This document shows positions 1-8,289 of a stretch of DNA of 26,017 nucleotides, piece after piece. The notes below the pieces were generated by a model, which ran no database searches, was not told where the DNA came from, and saw only the letters and a list, made by a program, of their open reading frames with translations. The DNA lies in NCBI GenBank assembly GCA_003524565.1, contig DQGU01000019.1:1-26017 (forward strand), read 5' to 3'. The position numbers were made by a program, and so were the translations under genes. The stretch comes from Rhodospirillaceae bacterium. Lineage in GTDB: Bacteria > Pseudomonadota > Alphaproteobacteria > Micavibrionales > UBA2020. Positions within the stretch are counted from its first letter, which is position 1; each line of letters starts with the position of its first letter.

Positions 1-903
1 GACCATGCCGGAGCCTTCGACCAGGCGGCGGAAATTCTGTTTGTGCAGACGGTGGCCGACAATCGCCTCGACCGTTTTTTGCAAATTCAGCAGCGTGAAT
101 TCGGCGGGCATCAGTTCGAACACAACGGGGCGGTATTTCAGTTTACCGCGCAGGCGACCCATCGCGGTCGCCAGAATCCGGCGGTGGTCGTAAAGCATCG
201 AGCGGCCGGGCACCAGCACATAATCGACCTTCATGCCCTTGTCGCGGATAGATTCGTACACAAGGTTCGCACCGTACAAAAGCTCGTAGCGCTCCAGCAC
301 TTTTTCTTCATCCCATGCTGCGGCACCTTTCGCATCCGAAAGGCCGAAGCACACCTGCGCGCGCATGCGGCGGTGCTCTTTTTCTTCTGCGGTATCGGCG
401 GCCGCTATCCAGCGTTTAAGGCCGGGTTCAATGGCATCTTGCAAAATGCGCGGCTTGCCGTCGCGCCAGTCTTCCCACGGGAAATAGTCGTACCAGTTGC
501 CGAAGAAAACACGCTCGGATTTCTCTGCATTCGGCTTTTCATGCGTGAGCGCGAGATAGCCGACGGATACAACGCGTTTCGTCTCGTCGCGCTGCCCCGC
601 ATAACGGCCGCGGTTGCCGAAAGTATAAAGCTGTTCGAAATAGCCGGGACTGAGCGGCGTCTGGTCACGCACCCATGTGCGCAGGCCTTCTTCGAGCGTT
701 TTGTGCTGCAGCGGGTCGAACGGACCGAAAGGCAGAGCATCGCCCTCTTCATTCGGAGAAGTCACCCCCGCTGCCAGCGCGTGTTCGGCGCCGCGGACGA
801 TGAAGACTTTGGGCTCATGCCCCTGCACCGCGACCACCACGGCAGACAGGCCGATGACAACGGCGGGCATCTGCTTGGAAGAAAAATCGGCTTCGGCTGT
901 CAT
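1..903 (-). CDS. NUDIX-like / winged-helix NAD-metabolism regulator (NrtR/COG4111 type), 3' end outside window
   Basis: The frame is open from an ATG at 903 to the window edge (301 codons, no stop), so the C-terminus is missing. The N-terminal half is a NUDIX-like fold: a beta-rich start (VVIGLSAVVVAVQG), then a degenerate Nudix box around GPFDPLQHKTLEEGLRTWVR that lacks the full REUXEE signature. The C-terminal part (PVVFELMPAEFTLLNLQKT, then HKQNFRRLVEGSG) is the winged helix typical of NrtR-like and COG4111 proteins. In that family the degenerate NUDIX domain senses ADP-ribose-type ligands and the wing binds DNA near NAD-biosynthesis genes; catalysis is unlikely here. It lies about 50 bp after the Sel1 gene on the same strand. 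No clear Shine-Dalgarno sequence precedes the ATG, so the start is moderately certain. Family assignment is fairly confident; the target genes are unknown. Confidence 0.72.
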   Translation of the reverse strand, partial: MTAEADFSSKQMPAVVIGLSAVVVAVQGHEPKVFIVRGAEHALAAGVTSPNEEGDALPFGPFDPLQHKTLEEGLRTWVRDQTPLSPGYFEQLYTFGNRGRYAGQRDETKRVVSVGYLALTHEKPNAEKSERVFFGNWYDYFPWEDWRDGKPRILQDAIEPGLKRWIAAADTAEEKEHRRMRAQVCFGLSDAKGAAAWDEEKVLERYELLYGANLVYESIRDKGMKVDYVLVPGRSMLYDHRRILATAMGRLRGKLKYRPVVFELMPAEFTLLNLQKTVEAIVGHRLHKQNFRRLVEGSGMV

Positions 904-956
904 GGGGGCGGGCTCGCTTTGTCAGCCGCCGCGCGAGAGAGCGCGGGCGGGCTTGA

Positions 957-2303
957 TTATTCGTATTTGAAGGCCGGAGACTGCTGCGGCTGTTGCGCGG
1001 CGCCCGAAGGGGTTGCGCGCAATGTTTGACGCGCCATCCAGGTATCGATGTCACGCTCGGCCTTCACACGCTCTTCGTTGGTCATTTCGGCGGCCAGCTG
1101 CGTCAGGTTGCTGACGGCCGTGGCGCGCAGCTCGCTTTCGCCTTCTGTCATTTTTTCGAGTGCGATTTTATACCATTTGTACGCACCCACGATATCCTTG
1201 TCCCCGCCAACGCCATAACGGCTGACGCGCGCATACTGGATGTAACCAAGGCCGTAATCGGCGTTCATCGCTTTTTGGTACCATTCACGCGCCGCGATGG
1301 GGTCTTTGCGCACCCCGACGCCGCCTTCGTACATCAGGCCGAGCGCAACCATCGACGGGGGATAGTTCCCCTCCTCCGCCGCTTTGCGGTACCAGTTGGC
1401 AGCCGACGCCGCGTCAGCAGGCAGGCCGCGGCCGGTTTCGTACATCAGGCCCAGACGGTGCTGCGCCTGCACGTTGCCGGTTTTTGCGGCGTGCATATAC
1501 CAGATGGCCGCATCTTCGACGCCTTTGCTGCCGCCGGCTTCGCCGGTTTCATACATGTGCGCGATAATCAGCTGGGACGACATGTGCCCCTGCTCTGCCG
1601 CGCGGCGGTACCAGTCAAGCGCGATGGGAATGCTTTTCGCGACACCCGTGCCGGTTCTGTACATGTAGCCGAGCGCGTTTTGCGAATACACATCGCCCTG
1701 ATTGGCCGCGAAGGTGTACCAGCGCAGCGCTTCGGGATAATTGGTCTGCACGCCTTCGCCAAGGCGGTACATCGTCGCAAGGTTATATTGCGCGCGGATA
1801 TTGCCCTGCGTGGCGGATTGCAAAAACCACTGCGTCGCCAGCGGGAGATTCTTTTTGTAAGGGCGCCCCATGCGCAGCATGGTCGCAAGGTTGTTTTGCG
1901 CAACCGCATCGCCCAGCTGGGCCGCGCGCGCATACCATTTGAAAGCCTGTTCGTCGTCGCGGCGCAGGCCGTGTCCGGTCGAATAGATATAGCCCATGTA
2001 GGAAACAGCAGGCAGATAGTCTTGGTCAGCCGATTTGCGGTACCAGCTGGCCGCCTGCGCGATGTCTTTGCGCATGCCAAGGCCGGTATCCATCATATAG
2101 GCGAGGTAATATTGCGCGACGGCATCGCCCTGACCGGCCAGACGCCAGAAGTGGCGCTGCGCGAGCTCGTTGTCGCCGTAGTTGAAAGCGGAAAGGCCGT
2201 CTTCAAGCGAAGCCTGAAACGCCTGCGCCATGGCGCGTTCGGCCGGCAAGCCGCTCAGCATCAGGGCAATCACAAATGCCGGAACATAACGGGGCAGGGT
2301 CAT
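957..2303 (-). CDS. Exported Sel1-like (TPR-type) repeat protein
   Basis: The start at 2303 gives a clean signal peptide (MTLPRYVPAFVIALMLSG followed by ERAMAQA, cleavage after AQA). An ATG 66 nt upstream would add a 22-residue leader with no obvious purpose. The mature protein is almost wholly a run of nine to ten Sel1 repeats of about 36 residues, each with the pattern A..WY..AA..G...A...LG.MY..G.GV..D. The last 45 residues are a charged helix and a Gln/Pro-rich tail. Sel1 repeats form superhelical scaffolds for protein-protein contacts, so this is probably a periplasmic adaptor; partners cannot be read from sequence. The gene sits downstream of the gapR terminator on the same strand and just upstream of the NUDIX gene, possibly as a two-gene unit. 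Confidence 0.85.
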   Translation of the reverse strand: MTLPRYVPAFVIALMLSGLPAERAMAQAFQASLEDGLSAFNYGDNELAQRHFWRLAGQGDAVAQYYLAYMMDTGLGMRKDIAQAASWYRKSADQDYLPAVSYMGYIYSTGHGLRRDDEQAFKWYARAAQLGDAVAQNNLATMLRMGRPYKKNLPLATQWFLQSATQGNIRAQYNLATMYRLGEGVQTNYPEALRWYTFAANQGDVYSQNALGYMYRTGTGVAKSIPIALDWYRRAAEQGHMSSQLIIAHMYETGEAGGSKGVEDAAIWYMHAAKTGNVQAQHRLGLMYETGRGLPADAASAANWYRKAAEEGNYPPSMVALGLMYEGGVGVRKDPIAAREWYQKAMNADYGLGYIQYARVSRYGVGGDKDIVGAYKWYKIALEKMTEGESELRATAVSNLTQLAAEMTNEERVKAERDIDTWMARQTLRATPSGAAQQPQQSPAFKYE

Positions 2304-2372
2304 CGGGGGGAATATCCTGAACGAGGCATGGAACTTTTTTGCAAGCTCCAAGATAATACGTCCGCGCAAAAG

Positions 2373-2407
2373 TTAAAAGCCTTTGCGTATAAGGCAAAGG
2401 CTTTTAA
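2373..2407 (-). terminator. Intrinsic terminator-like hairpin after gapR
   Basis: A perfect 14-bp inverted repeat (TTAAAAGCCTTTGC at 2373-2386, its complement at 2394-2407) flanks a 7-nt loop. Read on the minus strand, the descending arm ends in CTTTTAA and runs into another T-rich patch. It lies between the gapR stop and the Sel1 gene start, so it most likely ends gapR transcription. The plus-strand side is also T-rich, so it could act in both directions. Confidence 0.65.
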
Positions 2408-2472
2408 GCGTTATTTTTGTTCGATTTCAATCTTTTGCCGCGTTTCGTAAATGCCGCAGCCGCGAAAGCCGC

Positions 2473-2754
2473 TTATTCGGCCATGCCGATGGCGGCCATG
2501 TAAAGCTCCAGCAGCTCCTGCTCTTCGCGGCGCTTTTCCAGATTGGCTTTGCGCAGGGATACGATTTTGCGCATGATTTTCGGCTCGAAACCCGTCGCTT
2601 TGGCTTCGCTGTAAACGTCGCGGATATCTTCGGCGAGGGCTTTTTTCTCTTCTTCCAGACGCTCCACGCGCTCGATGAAAGATTTCAGGCGCGCGCCGGA
2701 AACTTCACCGCTGTTATCGGGGGCTTCTTTGGTTTGGAGATTTGCGCTTGTCAT
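2473..2754 (-). CDS. gapR: GapR-family nucleoid-associated protein (DUF2312)
   Basis: This 93-residue protein matches the GapR/DUF2312 family along its length: GARLKSFIERVERLEEEKKA, DIRDVYSEAKATGFEPKIMR, KIVSLRKANLEKRREEQELL and a YMAAIGMAE end. In Caulobacter, GapR binds overtwisted AT-rich DNA ahead of forks and transcription units and aids chromosome replication. The family is characteristic of Alphaproteobacteria. A very good ribosome-binding site (GGAGG, 6 nt before ATG) fixes the start. Most of the protein is predicted coiled coil, as expected for the family's dimer/tetramer fold. It appears to be monocistronic, with a strong hairpin after it. Confidence 0.93.
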   Translation of the reverse strand: MTSANLQTKEAPDNSGEVSGARLKSFIERVERLEEEKKALAEDIRDVYSEAKATGFEPKIMRKIVSLRKANLEKRREEQELLELYMAAIGMAE

Positions 2755-2908
2755 AAAATTCCTCCCGACAGGTTATATCCGCGCCGCAGCGCGGCTGAAG
2801 CACGAAAAGTGATTCATAGTGAGCAGAGGGGCGCATGATAGCCCCTTCCCGTCCAAGGTCAATATGGAGAATCACGCGGAGGAATCGCCGTTTGTATGTC
2901 ACGCCCCT

Positions 2909-3006
2909 GTCATACCGGCGCAGGCCGGTATCCAAGTGCGCGTGGCGCCTTTTGTAAATCAAGGCCTGTCGGCCTTGGGCTGGATACCGGCCTGCGCCGG
3001 TATGAC
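2909..3006. repeat. Palindromic repeat element with 26-bp perfect arms
   Basis: The arms at 2909-2934 and 2981-3006 are exact reverse complements (core CATACCGGCGCAGGCCGG) around a 46-bp centre that has its own CAAGGCCTGTCGGCCTTGG hairpin. This is the type of dispersed palindromic element whose translation gives the recurrent spurious peptides VIPAQAGIQ or HTGAGRYPA. It lies between gapR and the L,D-transpeptidase gene. No transposase is attached, so it is a REP/MITE-like element. Confidence 0.8.
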
Positions 3007-3039
3007 GCAAAGGGAGGGGCTGGCGAGCAGCCTGCACGC

Positions 3040-3104
3040 CGCGCTTTATAGTTTCGTGCGCGGCCTGCCGGCCATCCCCGCGCTTTATGGTTTCGTGCGC
3101 GGCC
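3040..3104. repeat. Two direct copies of a 26-bp unit, 39-bp period
   Basis: The unit CGCGCTTTATRGTTTCGTGC plus GCGGCC occurs at 3040-3065 and 3079-3104, differing at one base. The copies directly follow the palindromic element and precede the L,D-transpeptidase stop. No gene is supported in 2755-3125; its ORFs are low-complexity products of these repeats. Confidence 0.7.
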
Positions 3105-3125
3105 GTATCCACCCATCCCCGCGCA

Positions 3126-3650
3126 CTAGGCCGGCGGGGGCAGGATGGTGATATGGCTGTCCGGCGTCAGGTGTTTGAGGACTTCAATCAAATCGCCACG
3201 CTTGAGCCCGACGCAGCCCGCGGTCGGTGTCCATTCTTCGCGTGCCAGATGCATGAAAATCGCGCTGCCCCTGCCCGCCACAACGGGCGCGTCGTTATAG
3301 CCAATGACCACCGTCATGTCATAGAGATGGTCATCGCGCGTCATGCGGTCACACACGGCCGGATGCGGCAGGGTGACTTTGGTGTTGTAATCGGCATGCG
3401 ATGCGTCTTCGCACCAGCCGGTATCGGCCGCCAGGATTTCGGCGGGCAGTCCGGTTTGCGGCTGCGCCATGCGGTCAGCACGGTAAATCAGCTGGCGCAG
3501 GGGATAGGTGCCCACGGGGGTTTTACCGTCGCCTTCGGTTTTTTCAAGCGTGACGCCGCCCCTGCCAAGGGTGCAGTCATACCGCGCGCCGCCGATAAAA
3601 AGCACGCCGACCGTCGCATCCCACGAAGATGTTTGTACGATGATATTCAT
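3126..3650 (-). CDS. L,D-transpeptidase (YkuD-fold) family protein
   Basis: The 174-residue protein carries the YkuD catalytic signature: His134 (IFMHLAREEW) and TPTAGCVGL with the nucleophile Cys146, followed by a short beta strand. Earlier segments (LGRGGVTLEKTEGDGKTPVG and TYPL) match the start of the fold. Such enzymes cross-link peptidoglycan stem peptides or attach lipoproteins to them, with Cys as nucleophile. No signal peptide or membrane anchor is visible from this start and no good Shine-Dalgarno precedes it, so export is unproven. It belongs to the small stand-alone COG3786-like type rather than the long LysM-containing type. It sits 55 bp downstream of the sigma-54-linked unknown gene on the same strand, so read-through is possible. 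Confidence 0.85.
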   Translation of the reverse strand: MNIIVQTSSWDATVGVLFIGGARYDCTLGRGGVTLEKTEGDGKTPVGTYPLRQLIYRADRMAQPQTGLPAEILAADTGWCEDASHADYNTKVTLPHPAVCDRMTRDDHLYDMTVVIGYNDAPVVAGRGSAIFMHLAREEWTPTAGCVGLKRGDLIEVLKHLTPDSHITILPPPA

Positions 3651-3705
3651 GCACAGATGATGACAGATTGCGCCGCGCGGTCAAGCACTGTCCGGCAGGC
3701 GGGGC

Positions 3706-4857
3706 TTAATGCAGCGAAGGCACCATCTGCCGCGTCTCGGCGGCGGCATTTTGCGATTTTTTAAGCGCCGCATATTTATCAAGCGCCGCCATCATCTGCT
3801 GCGGCACCATGGCGCGGCTTGCAGCGGGCGAAACAAGCCCGCCGCTTTCGCCCTGCGCTTCAAGCGCGGAGGGCATAAAAGAAGAAGATGCACTTTGCCC
3901 GGATACATTTTGCGCAAATGCAATTTGCTCCGGCGGGGATGCCTTTCTGGCGGCCCCGACCGGAGCATTTTGCGATTGAAGAACAGGGGTGGCCTTCGCC
4001 TGATGCGTGGCAGGATTTCTATCGCCCACATCTGGTGCCGTAAATCGCCCGGCACCCGTCGTCTGGCCGGTGTGCGTCCGGTCAGCCGTTTGCGTGGGCG
4101 CGAGCATCCCTGTCTTCGCTTGGATGGCCGGTGATACGGAGGGTAGGGAACCTCCGTCCGGCCCGATATTCCCGCCCGTCTGCGTGCGTAGGGTTGTAGG
4201 AGTGTCAGACGAGGGGAAATTTTTGGAATCAAGCGCAGCCACCTGCGCGGCGCGCGATTCCCGAATTTGTTTTTCAATGTCGCGGCCGGATTTGCCCGGC
4301 ATTTGCGCGGTATCGGCGGCGGCGATTTGCGTGTTTTTTGCCGCAGCGGGTGCATCGTTCCAGATAATATCTGCCGCGGCCAGCATTGTGGCGCTTTGGC
4401 TGTCGGGCGCGGCAGGCGTTTTTTTATCATCGCCCGTCACCATGGCCAGCATGGTCTCGCCAATATCTTTGCCCGTTGAATCTTCGACCGCCGCATTGGC
4501 GATGCCCGCGGCCAGCCCCACGGGGCCGCCATAAAGCGCACCGCCCGCAATGCGCGCCACGGGGCTGATTTCATCGCCCGTGATGTGGCGATAAATTGTG
4601 CTGATAACCGGAATATGCTGCAGCGGGTTGATGATATCGATAACGGTTTTGATAAAACCGATAAAACCGCCGCCGTCTGTATCGCCCTCTTGCGCGGCGG
4701 AAGCCGAAGCCGTGGCGGAGGATTCGCGCACCATGGCGCTGAACGTATCACGCGCACCAGCGCCCGCCATGCGGCCATCGCCGCGCAGCTCCGCACGGAA
4801 CGCGTTTTGATACGCGGGCGCGCTTTGGGCTGTTTGCTGGGCGGCGGACGTGGACAT
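3706..4857 (-). CDS. Unrecognised Ala-rich protein, probably flagellar-regulon member
   Basis: I do not recognise this 383-residue protein. The first 65 residues are polar and Ala/Ser-rich. Residues about 66-145 form the only ordered-looking part: FIGFIKTVIDIINPLQHIPV, then an IYRHITGDEISPVARI stretch and a Gly-zipper-like segment (AGGALYGGPVGLAAGIANAA). The remaining 230 residues are disordered-looking and rich in Ala, Gln, Thr, Pro and Ser. There is no signal peptide. A GGAGAG ribosome-binding site about 12 nt before the ATG supports the start. A good sigma-54 promoter lies 55-70 bp upstream, back-to-back with that of flgK, so flagellar co-regulation is likely. The composition recalls substrates or length-control proteins of the flagellar export apparatus, but no FliK-type C-terminal domain is visible. 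Confidence 0.7.
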   Translation of the reverse strand: MSTSAAQQTAQSAPAYQNAFRAELRGDGRMAGAGARDTFSAMVRESSATASASAAQEGDTDGGGFIGFIKTVIDIINPLQHIPVISTIYRHITGDEISPVARIAGGALYGGPVGLAAGIANAAVEDSTGKDIGETMLAMVTGDDKKTPAAPDSQSATMLAAADIIWNDAPAAAKNTQIAAADTAQMPGKSGRDIEKQIRESRAAQVAALDSKNFPSSDTPTTLRTQTGGNIGPDGGSLPSVSPAIQAKTGMLAPTQTADRTHTGQTTGAGRFTAPDVGDRNPATHQAKATPVLQSQNAPVGAARKASPPEQIAFAQNVSGQSASSSFMPSALEAQGESGGLVSPAASRAMVPQQMMAALDKYAALKKSQNAAAETRQMVPSLH

Positions 4858-4911
4858 ATTCGAAACGCTCTCCGTTCAAAGTGCCGGCTTTGCCGCCGGC
4901 CTTTCAGACCT

Positions 4912-4927
4912 TGCAAGCGTCATGCCA
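4912..4927 (-). promoter_or_regulatory. Sigma-54 (RpoN) promoter for the 3706-4857 gene
   Basis: On the minus strand the sequence reads TGGCATG-ACGC-TTGCA. It has the invariant GG and GC dinucleotides at the proper spacing and one departure from TGGCACG-N4-TTGCW. Transcription would start near 4900, about 43 nt before the ATG. It is arranged divergently to the flgK promoter. Confidence 0.7.
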
Positions 4928-5029
4928 TTTTTTGAACCGCCGTATTTTTGTCGCCGCCCCGCCCGCCGCTACCGCCGCATATATAAAGTCCGTGCGGGAT
5001 TGCCCTGAAATTATGGGCAATTGCCGGTT

Positions 5030-5045
5030 TGGCACGCGCTTTGCT
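5030..5045 (+). promoter_or_regulatory. Sigma-54 (RpoN) promoter for flgK-flgL
   Basis: TGGCACG-CGCT-TTGCT is an exact match to the -24/-12 consensus TGGCACG-N4-TTGCW. It predicts a start near 5056, about 75 nt before the flgK ATG. Sigma-54 control of hook-stage flagellar genes is known from Caulobacter and other bacteria. The stretch between the two promoters (4928-5029) is where an FlbD/FlrC-type enhancer-binding activator might bind, but I see no clear site. Confidence 0.88.
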
Positions 5046-5129
5046 TATATATCAGCGGGAAGTTTTGTCCGCGCAGGCGGCACAAAACACAGGGAAAAAG
5101 ACAAGATATTGTAAAACAAGGCAAAAACG

Positions 5130-7217
5130 ATGACGACAGTATCCCTTAATACGGCCCTTAGCGGCCTCAAGGCGGCGCAGCAGGCGCTGAATACCGTCTC
5201 GAACAACATCGCAAATGCGAGCACTCCGGGCTATACGCGGAAAATTTTGCCGCAGCAGACGCTTGTCGTCGGCGGTACGGGCGCGGGCGTCACCACGGGC
5301 GGCCTGGTGCGCAACGTTGACAAGACGTTGATGAAAAGCCTGTTTGGCCAGGTCAGCGCGACACAATCCGCACTGGTCAAATCCAATTATCTTGACCGCG
5401 TGCAGGATTTCCACGGCGCGTCCGAAGCGCAAACGGCGCTGTCCAACCGCATCGGCAACCTGTCGGATGCCTTCACCGCCCTTTCAAGCGGGCCCGACAG
5501 CACCGTATATCTGAACCAGACCGTGCAGGCGGCGCAAACGCTGGCAAAATCTTTCAACGATTACACCACGCTGATTAACGACCTGCGCCAGCAGAGCGAA
5601 ACGGAAATTTCCGCCTATGTGACCGAGGTCAACAACAGCCTGAAGCAGATTGCCGAGCTGAACGTGCAAATCGCGCAGCTGACCGCGGGCGGGCAATCAA
5701 GCGCAGACCTTGAAGACCAGCGCGACACCGCCATCCGCAACGTGTCGCAATATATCCAGATTTCGACATTCACCGACCAGAACAATGTGGTCGTTGTATC
5801 GACAAAGCAAGGTCAGGCGCTGGCCGATACCAAGGCGCAAAAACTGGTATTCAACGCCTCCGAAGAAATCGCCACCTCGTCTTATTACCCCGGCGGCGGC
5901 CTTGGCGGGCTTTACATCAATTCGACCGGCGGCATTGAAATATCGCAAAGCGCGATTGGCGGCGCCATCGGCGGTCTGTTTGAACTGCGCGACGAGATTT
6001 TGCCGCAGTATCAGGCGCAGGTCGATGAGCTCGCACAGAAAATGGCAGAGCGTTTCGATACCCTCGGCCTGCGTCTTTTCACCGATGCCGACGGCAACGT
6101 GCCCGCCAGCGTCGCGCCGCCTGCTGCCGTGACCTACAGCGGCTTTGCCGGTGAAATCCGCGTCAATACCAATATCGTGAACGACCCGACGCTGCTGCGG
6201 AGCGGCACCAACGGCGGCGTGGTGCAAACAGGATCCAACAGCGTTATCAATCGCATCACCTCTTTCGCTTTCGGCAACGTCGCCGCGCAAAACGCCGCCG
6301 GCACCATCGACATCACCGGCAATATTTTTACCGCGGCCAGCCTGACGCAGGTCAATCACCTGTCGGGCAACGTCAACCTCAATACCTATACGCCTGACCT
6401 GTCGGACGCGACGAACCTGACGCTGCCCGCCGCGTTTGACCTGACCATTGGCGGCACGACGCAAACCATCAACATCGGCGCGGCCGATACGCCGGTTGAC
6501 CTTGTGAACACCATCAACGCGGCCTTCGGCCCCGGCACGGCGGCTATCAACGCGCTGGGCCAGCTGTCGTTCACCGCCAGCGAAGACATCACCCTTGCCG
6601 ACAATACCATCGGCGCGGCGGGTATGGCCGACCTCGGCTTCACCTTTGGCACCTATCCCGCCAGCAACCCCGCGTTCAGCGTCAGCGTCAACGGCCAGCC
6701 GGCTGTCACCGTCACCATCCTGCCGACAGATACCGAAACTGACCTTCTGAATAAGCTGAACGCCATCCCCGGCCTGACTGCAACGCAGGGTACGGGCGGT
6801 ATTCTGCAACTGGTGCCGGACGAAGGCGGCAGCCTTTCGTTCCAGAACGTCACGGGCACGCCCGTAGGCGCGCTGGGGCTGTCGATTACCAACGTGAACC
6901 ACACATCGTTCCGCCAGAACAATCTGGGCCCTGCGGGAAATCTTTCGACGGGGCTGGCCGCCAACAGCAGCATCGGCGATTACGCAAAGAACCTTGTCAC
7001 GCAGCAATCCGCCACCTATAACGCGGCGCAAAGCACTTACGAAAGCGAAGAGAGCTATCTCGCCACCCTCGACAGCCGCAACAGCAGCATCAGCGGCGTC
7101 GATTTGGACCAGGAAATTGCGGAACTTATCCGCGTACAAACAGCCTATACCGCCGCCGCGCGCATGATTACTGCGACCGAGGAGCTTTTCGATACCCTCT
7201 TCGCGGCCGTGCAATAA
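5130..7217 (+). CDS. flgK: Flagellar hook-associated protein 1 (FlgK)
   Basis: FlgK is the first hook-filament junction protein. The N-terminus (LNTALSGLKAAQQALNTVSN, then NIANASTPGYTR at about residues 27-37) is the axial D0 signature. The coiled region 155-210 (NNSLKQIAELNVQIAQLTAG then DLEDQRDTAIRNVSQYI) is diagnostic. The C-terminus (SGVDLDQEIAELIRVQTAYT then AAARMITATEELFDTLF) forms the partner D0 helix. At 695 residues it is longer than the roughly 550 of E. coli. The extra length includes two segments resembling flagellin hook IN motifs, at about 437-506 and 515-585, which would decorate the outside of the junction. A weak AAGG site precedes the ATG, and a perfect sigma-54 promoter lies upstream. 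flgL follows after 21 nt. Confidence 0.96.
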   Translation: MTTVSLNTALSGLKAAQQALNTVSNNIANASTPGYTRKILPQQTLVVGGTGAGVTTGGLVRNVDKTLMKSLFGQVSATQSALVKSNYLDRVQDFHGASEAQTALSNRIGNLSDAFTALSSGPDSTVYLNQTVQAAQTLAKSFNDYTTLINDLRQQSETEISAYVTEVNNSLKQIAELNVQIAQLTAGGQSSADLEDQRDTAIRNVSQYIQISTFTDQNNVVVVSTKQGQALADTKAQKLVFNASEEIATSSYYPGGGLGGLYINSTGGIEISQSAIGGAIGGLFELRDEILPQYQAQVDELAQKMAERFDTLGLRLFTDADGNVPASVAPPAAVTYSGFAGEIRVNTNIVNDPTLLRSGTNGGVVQTGSNSVINRITSFAFGNVAAQNAAGTIDITGNIFTAASLTQVNHLSGNVNLNTYTPDLSDATNLTLPAAFDLTIGGTTQTINIGAADTPVDLVNTINAAFGPGTAAINALGQLSFTASEDITLADNTIGAAGMADLGFTFGTYPASNPAFSVSVNGQPAVTVTILPTDTETDLLNKLNAIPGLTATQGTGGILQLVPDEGGSLSFQNVTGTPVGALGLSITNVNHTSFRQNNLGPAGNLSTGLAANSSIGDYAKNLVTQQSATYNAAQSTYESEESYLATLDSRNSSISGVDLDQEIAELIRVQTAYTAAARMITATEELFDTLFAAVQ

Positions 7218-7238
7218 ATGAAATAAGGAGACCACATC

Positions 7239-8264
7239 ATGGTTTACACCCCCGGCCTTTCCTTCTACGGCACGACGACCACGCAAATCTCGCGCCTGAA
7301 GTCGCTGAACACCACGCTGACCGACTTGCAGCGCCAGCTGACAACGCAAAAGGCCTACGACAATATCAGCGGTTTCGGCGCGCAGGCCTACAGCGTGCAA
7401 AAACTACGCACCGACAAGGCGCAGATGGATGGGTTTCTGACCAACATTTCCACTGTGACCACGCGCATCGAAGTCATGTCCACATCCCTGCAGCAGGCAT
7501 CGGATGCCGGACGCATGATGACCGACGCGGTCAGCAATTTTTACAAATACGGCGCCACCGACGTTGAAACCGTCAGTCTTGTCGCGCGCCAGCAGCTGGA
7601 TTTGATGCGCGACGTCGCCAACATCGAAATCGACGGGCGCTACCTGTTTTCCGGCAGCGCAACGGATGCGGAGCCGTTTTCGAACTACGGCCAGCTGGAT
7701 TTGAACATGCAAAACCTTGTCAGCGACTGGCAGGCGGGCACCATCACGACGGCGCAGCTGATATCCGCCGTCGAGGGGATGTCGGATATCGACCTTGGCA
7801 TGAACCCCGCCCTGTCTTCGACGGGCACGGTCACCACGCAAATCGACAAAAGCCTGAACCTCGACTATACCTCCGTCGCGTCCACCAACGGCATGAAGGA
7901 TTTGATGCGCGCCATGGCGCTGGCGGCGAACCTGTCGCCCATCGACCCGTCCATGGCGCCCCCGGGCCCGACGCAGGCGGATATGGACGAGCTTATCCAA
8001 TACGTTGTCGATAGCACCACCGCCGCCACGCAAAAAACCGACCAGGGCAACGGCCAGCTGGGCGTTTATCTCTCGACCATCGAATCTGTCGAAGACCAGC
8101 ACCTGACGGACAGCGCCGTTTACGACAAGCTGCTGATTGAAAAAGAAAACGTCGATACGACCGAGGTTGTCGCGAAAATCCAGTCGCTGCAAACGCAGAT
8201 TTCTTCGTCCTACGAAGTCACCAGCCTTTTGAGCCAGCTGTCGCTGGTCAACTATATCCGTTAA
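7239..8264 (+). CDS. flgL: Flagellar hook-filament junction protein 3 (FlgL)
   Basis: FlgL joins FlgK to the flagellin filament. The 341-residue protein has the flagellin-like N-terminal helix (SRLKSLNTTLTDLQRQLTTQ with YDNISG a little later), a second coiled segment (STVTTRIEVMSTSLQQASDA), and the FlgL-type DVANIEIDGRYLFSGS motif at about 128-143. The C-terminus ends in a coiled D0 helix (VAKIQSLQTQISSSYEVTSL). An AAGGAG site 8 nt before the ATG fixes the start. It is the second gene of the flgK operon and converges on the RNase J gene, 25 bp away. No strong intrinsic terminator is visible in that gap. Confidence 0.93.
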   Translation: MVYTPGLSFYGTTTTQISRLKSLNTTLTDLQRQLTTQKAYDNISGFGAQAYSVQKLRTDKAQMDGFLTNISTVTTRIEVMSTSLQQASDAGRMMTDAVSNFYKYGATDVETVSLVARQQLDLMRDVANIEIDGRYLFSGSATDAEPFSNYGQLDLNMQNLVSDWQAGTITTAQLISAVEGMSDIDLGMNPALSSTGTVTTQIDKSLNLDYTSVASTNGMKDLMRAMALAANLSPIDPSMAPPGPTQADMDELIQYVVDSTTAATQKTDQGNGQLGVYLSTIESVEDQHLTDSAVYDKLLIEKENVDTTEVVAKIQSLQTQISSSYEVTSLLSQLSLVNYIR

Positions 8265-8289
8265 GGACACGGCGCAAAAAGCGGCGGGA

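Noticed and set aside
993..2450. Plus-strand open frame of 485 codons
   Set aside because: It lies opposite the clear Sel1-repeat gene, and its composition is that of an antisense shadow.
2714..3151. Small ORFs with VIPAQAGIQ or HTGAGRYPA peptides
   Set aside because: These peptides are translations of the palindromic repeat element and are not evidence of a protein.
5697..7400. Minus-strand open frame of 567 codons
   Set aside because: It lies opposite flgK, with no start signal and no recognisable domain.
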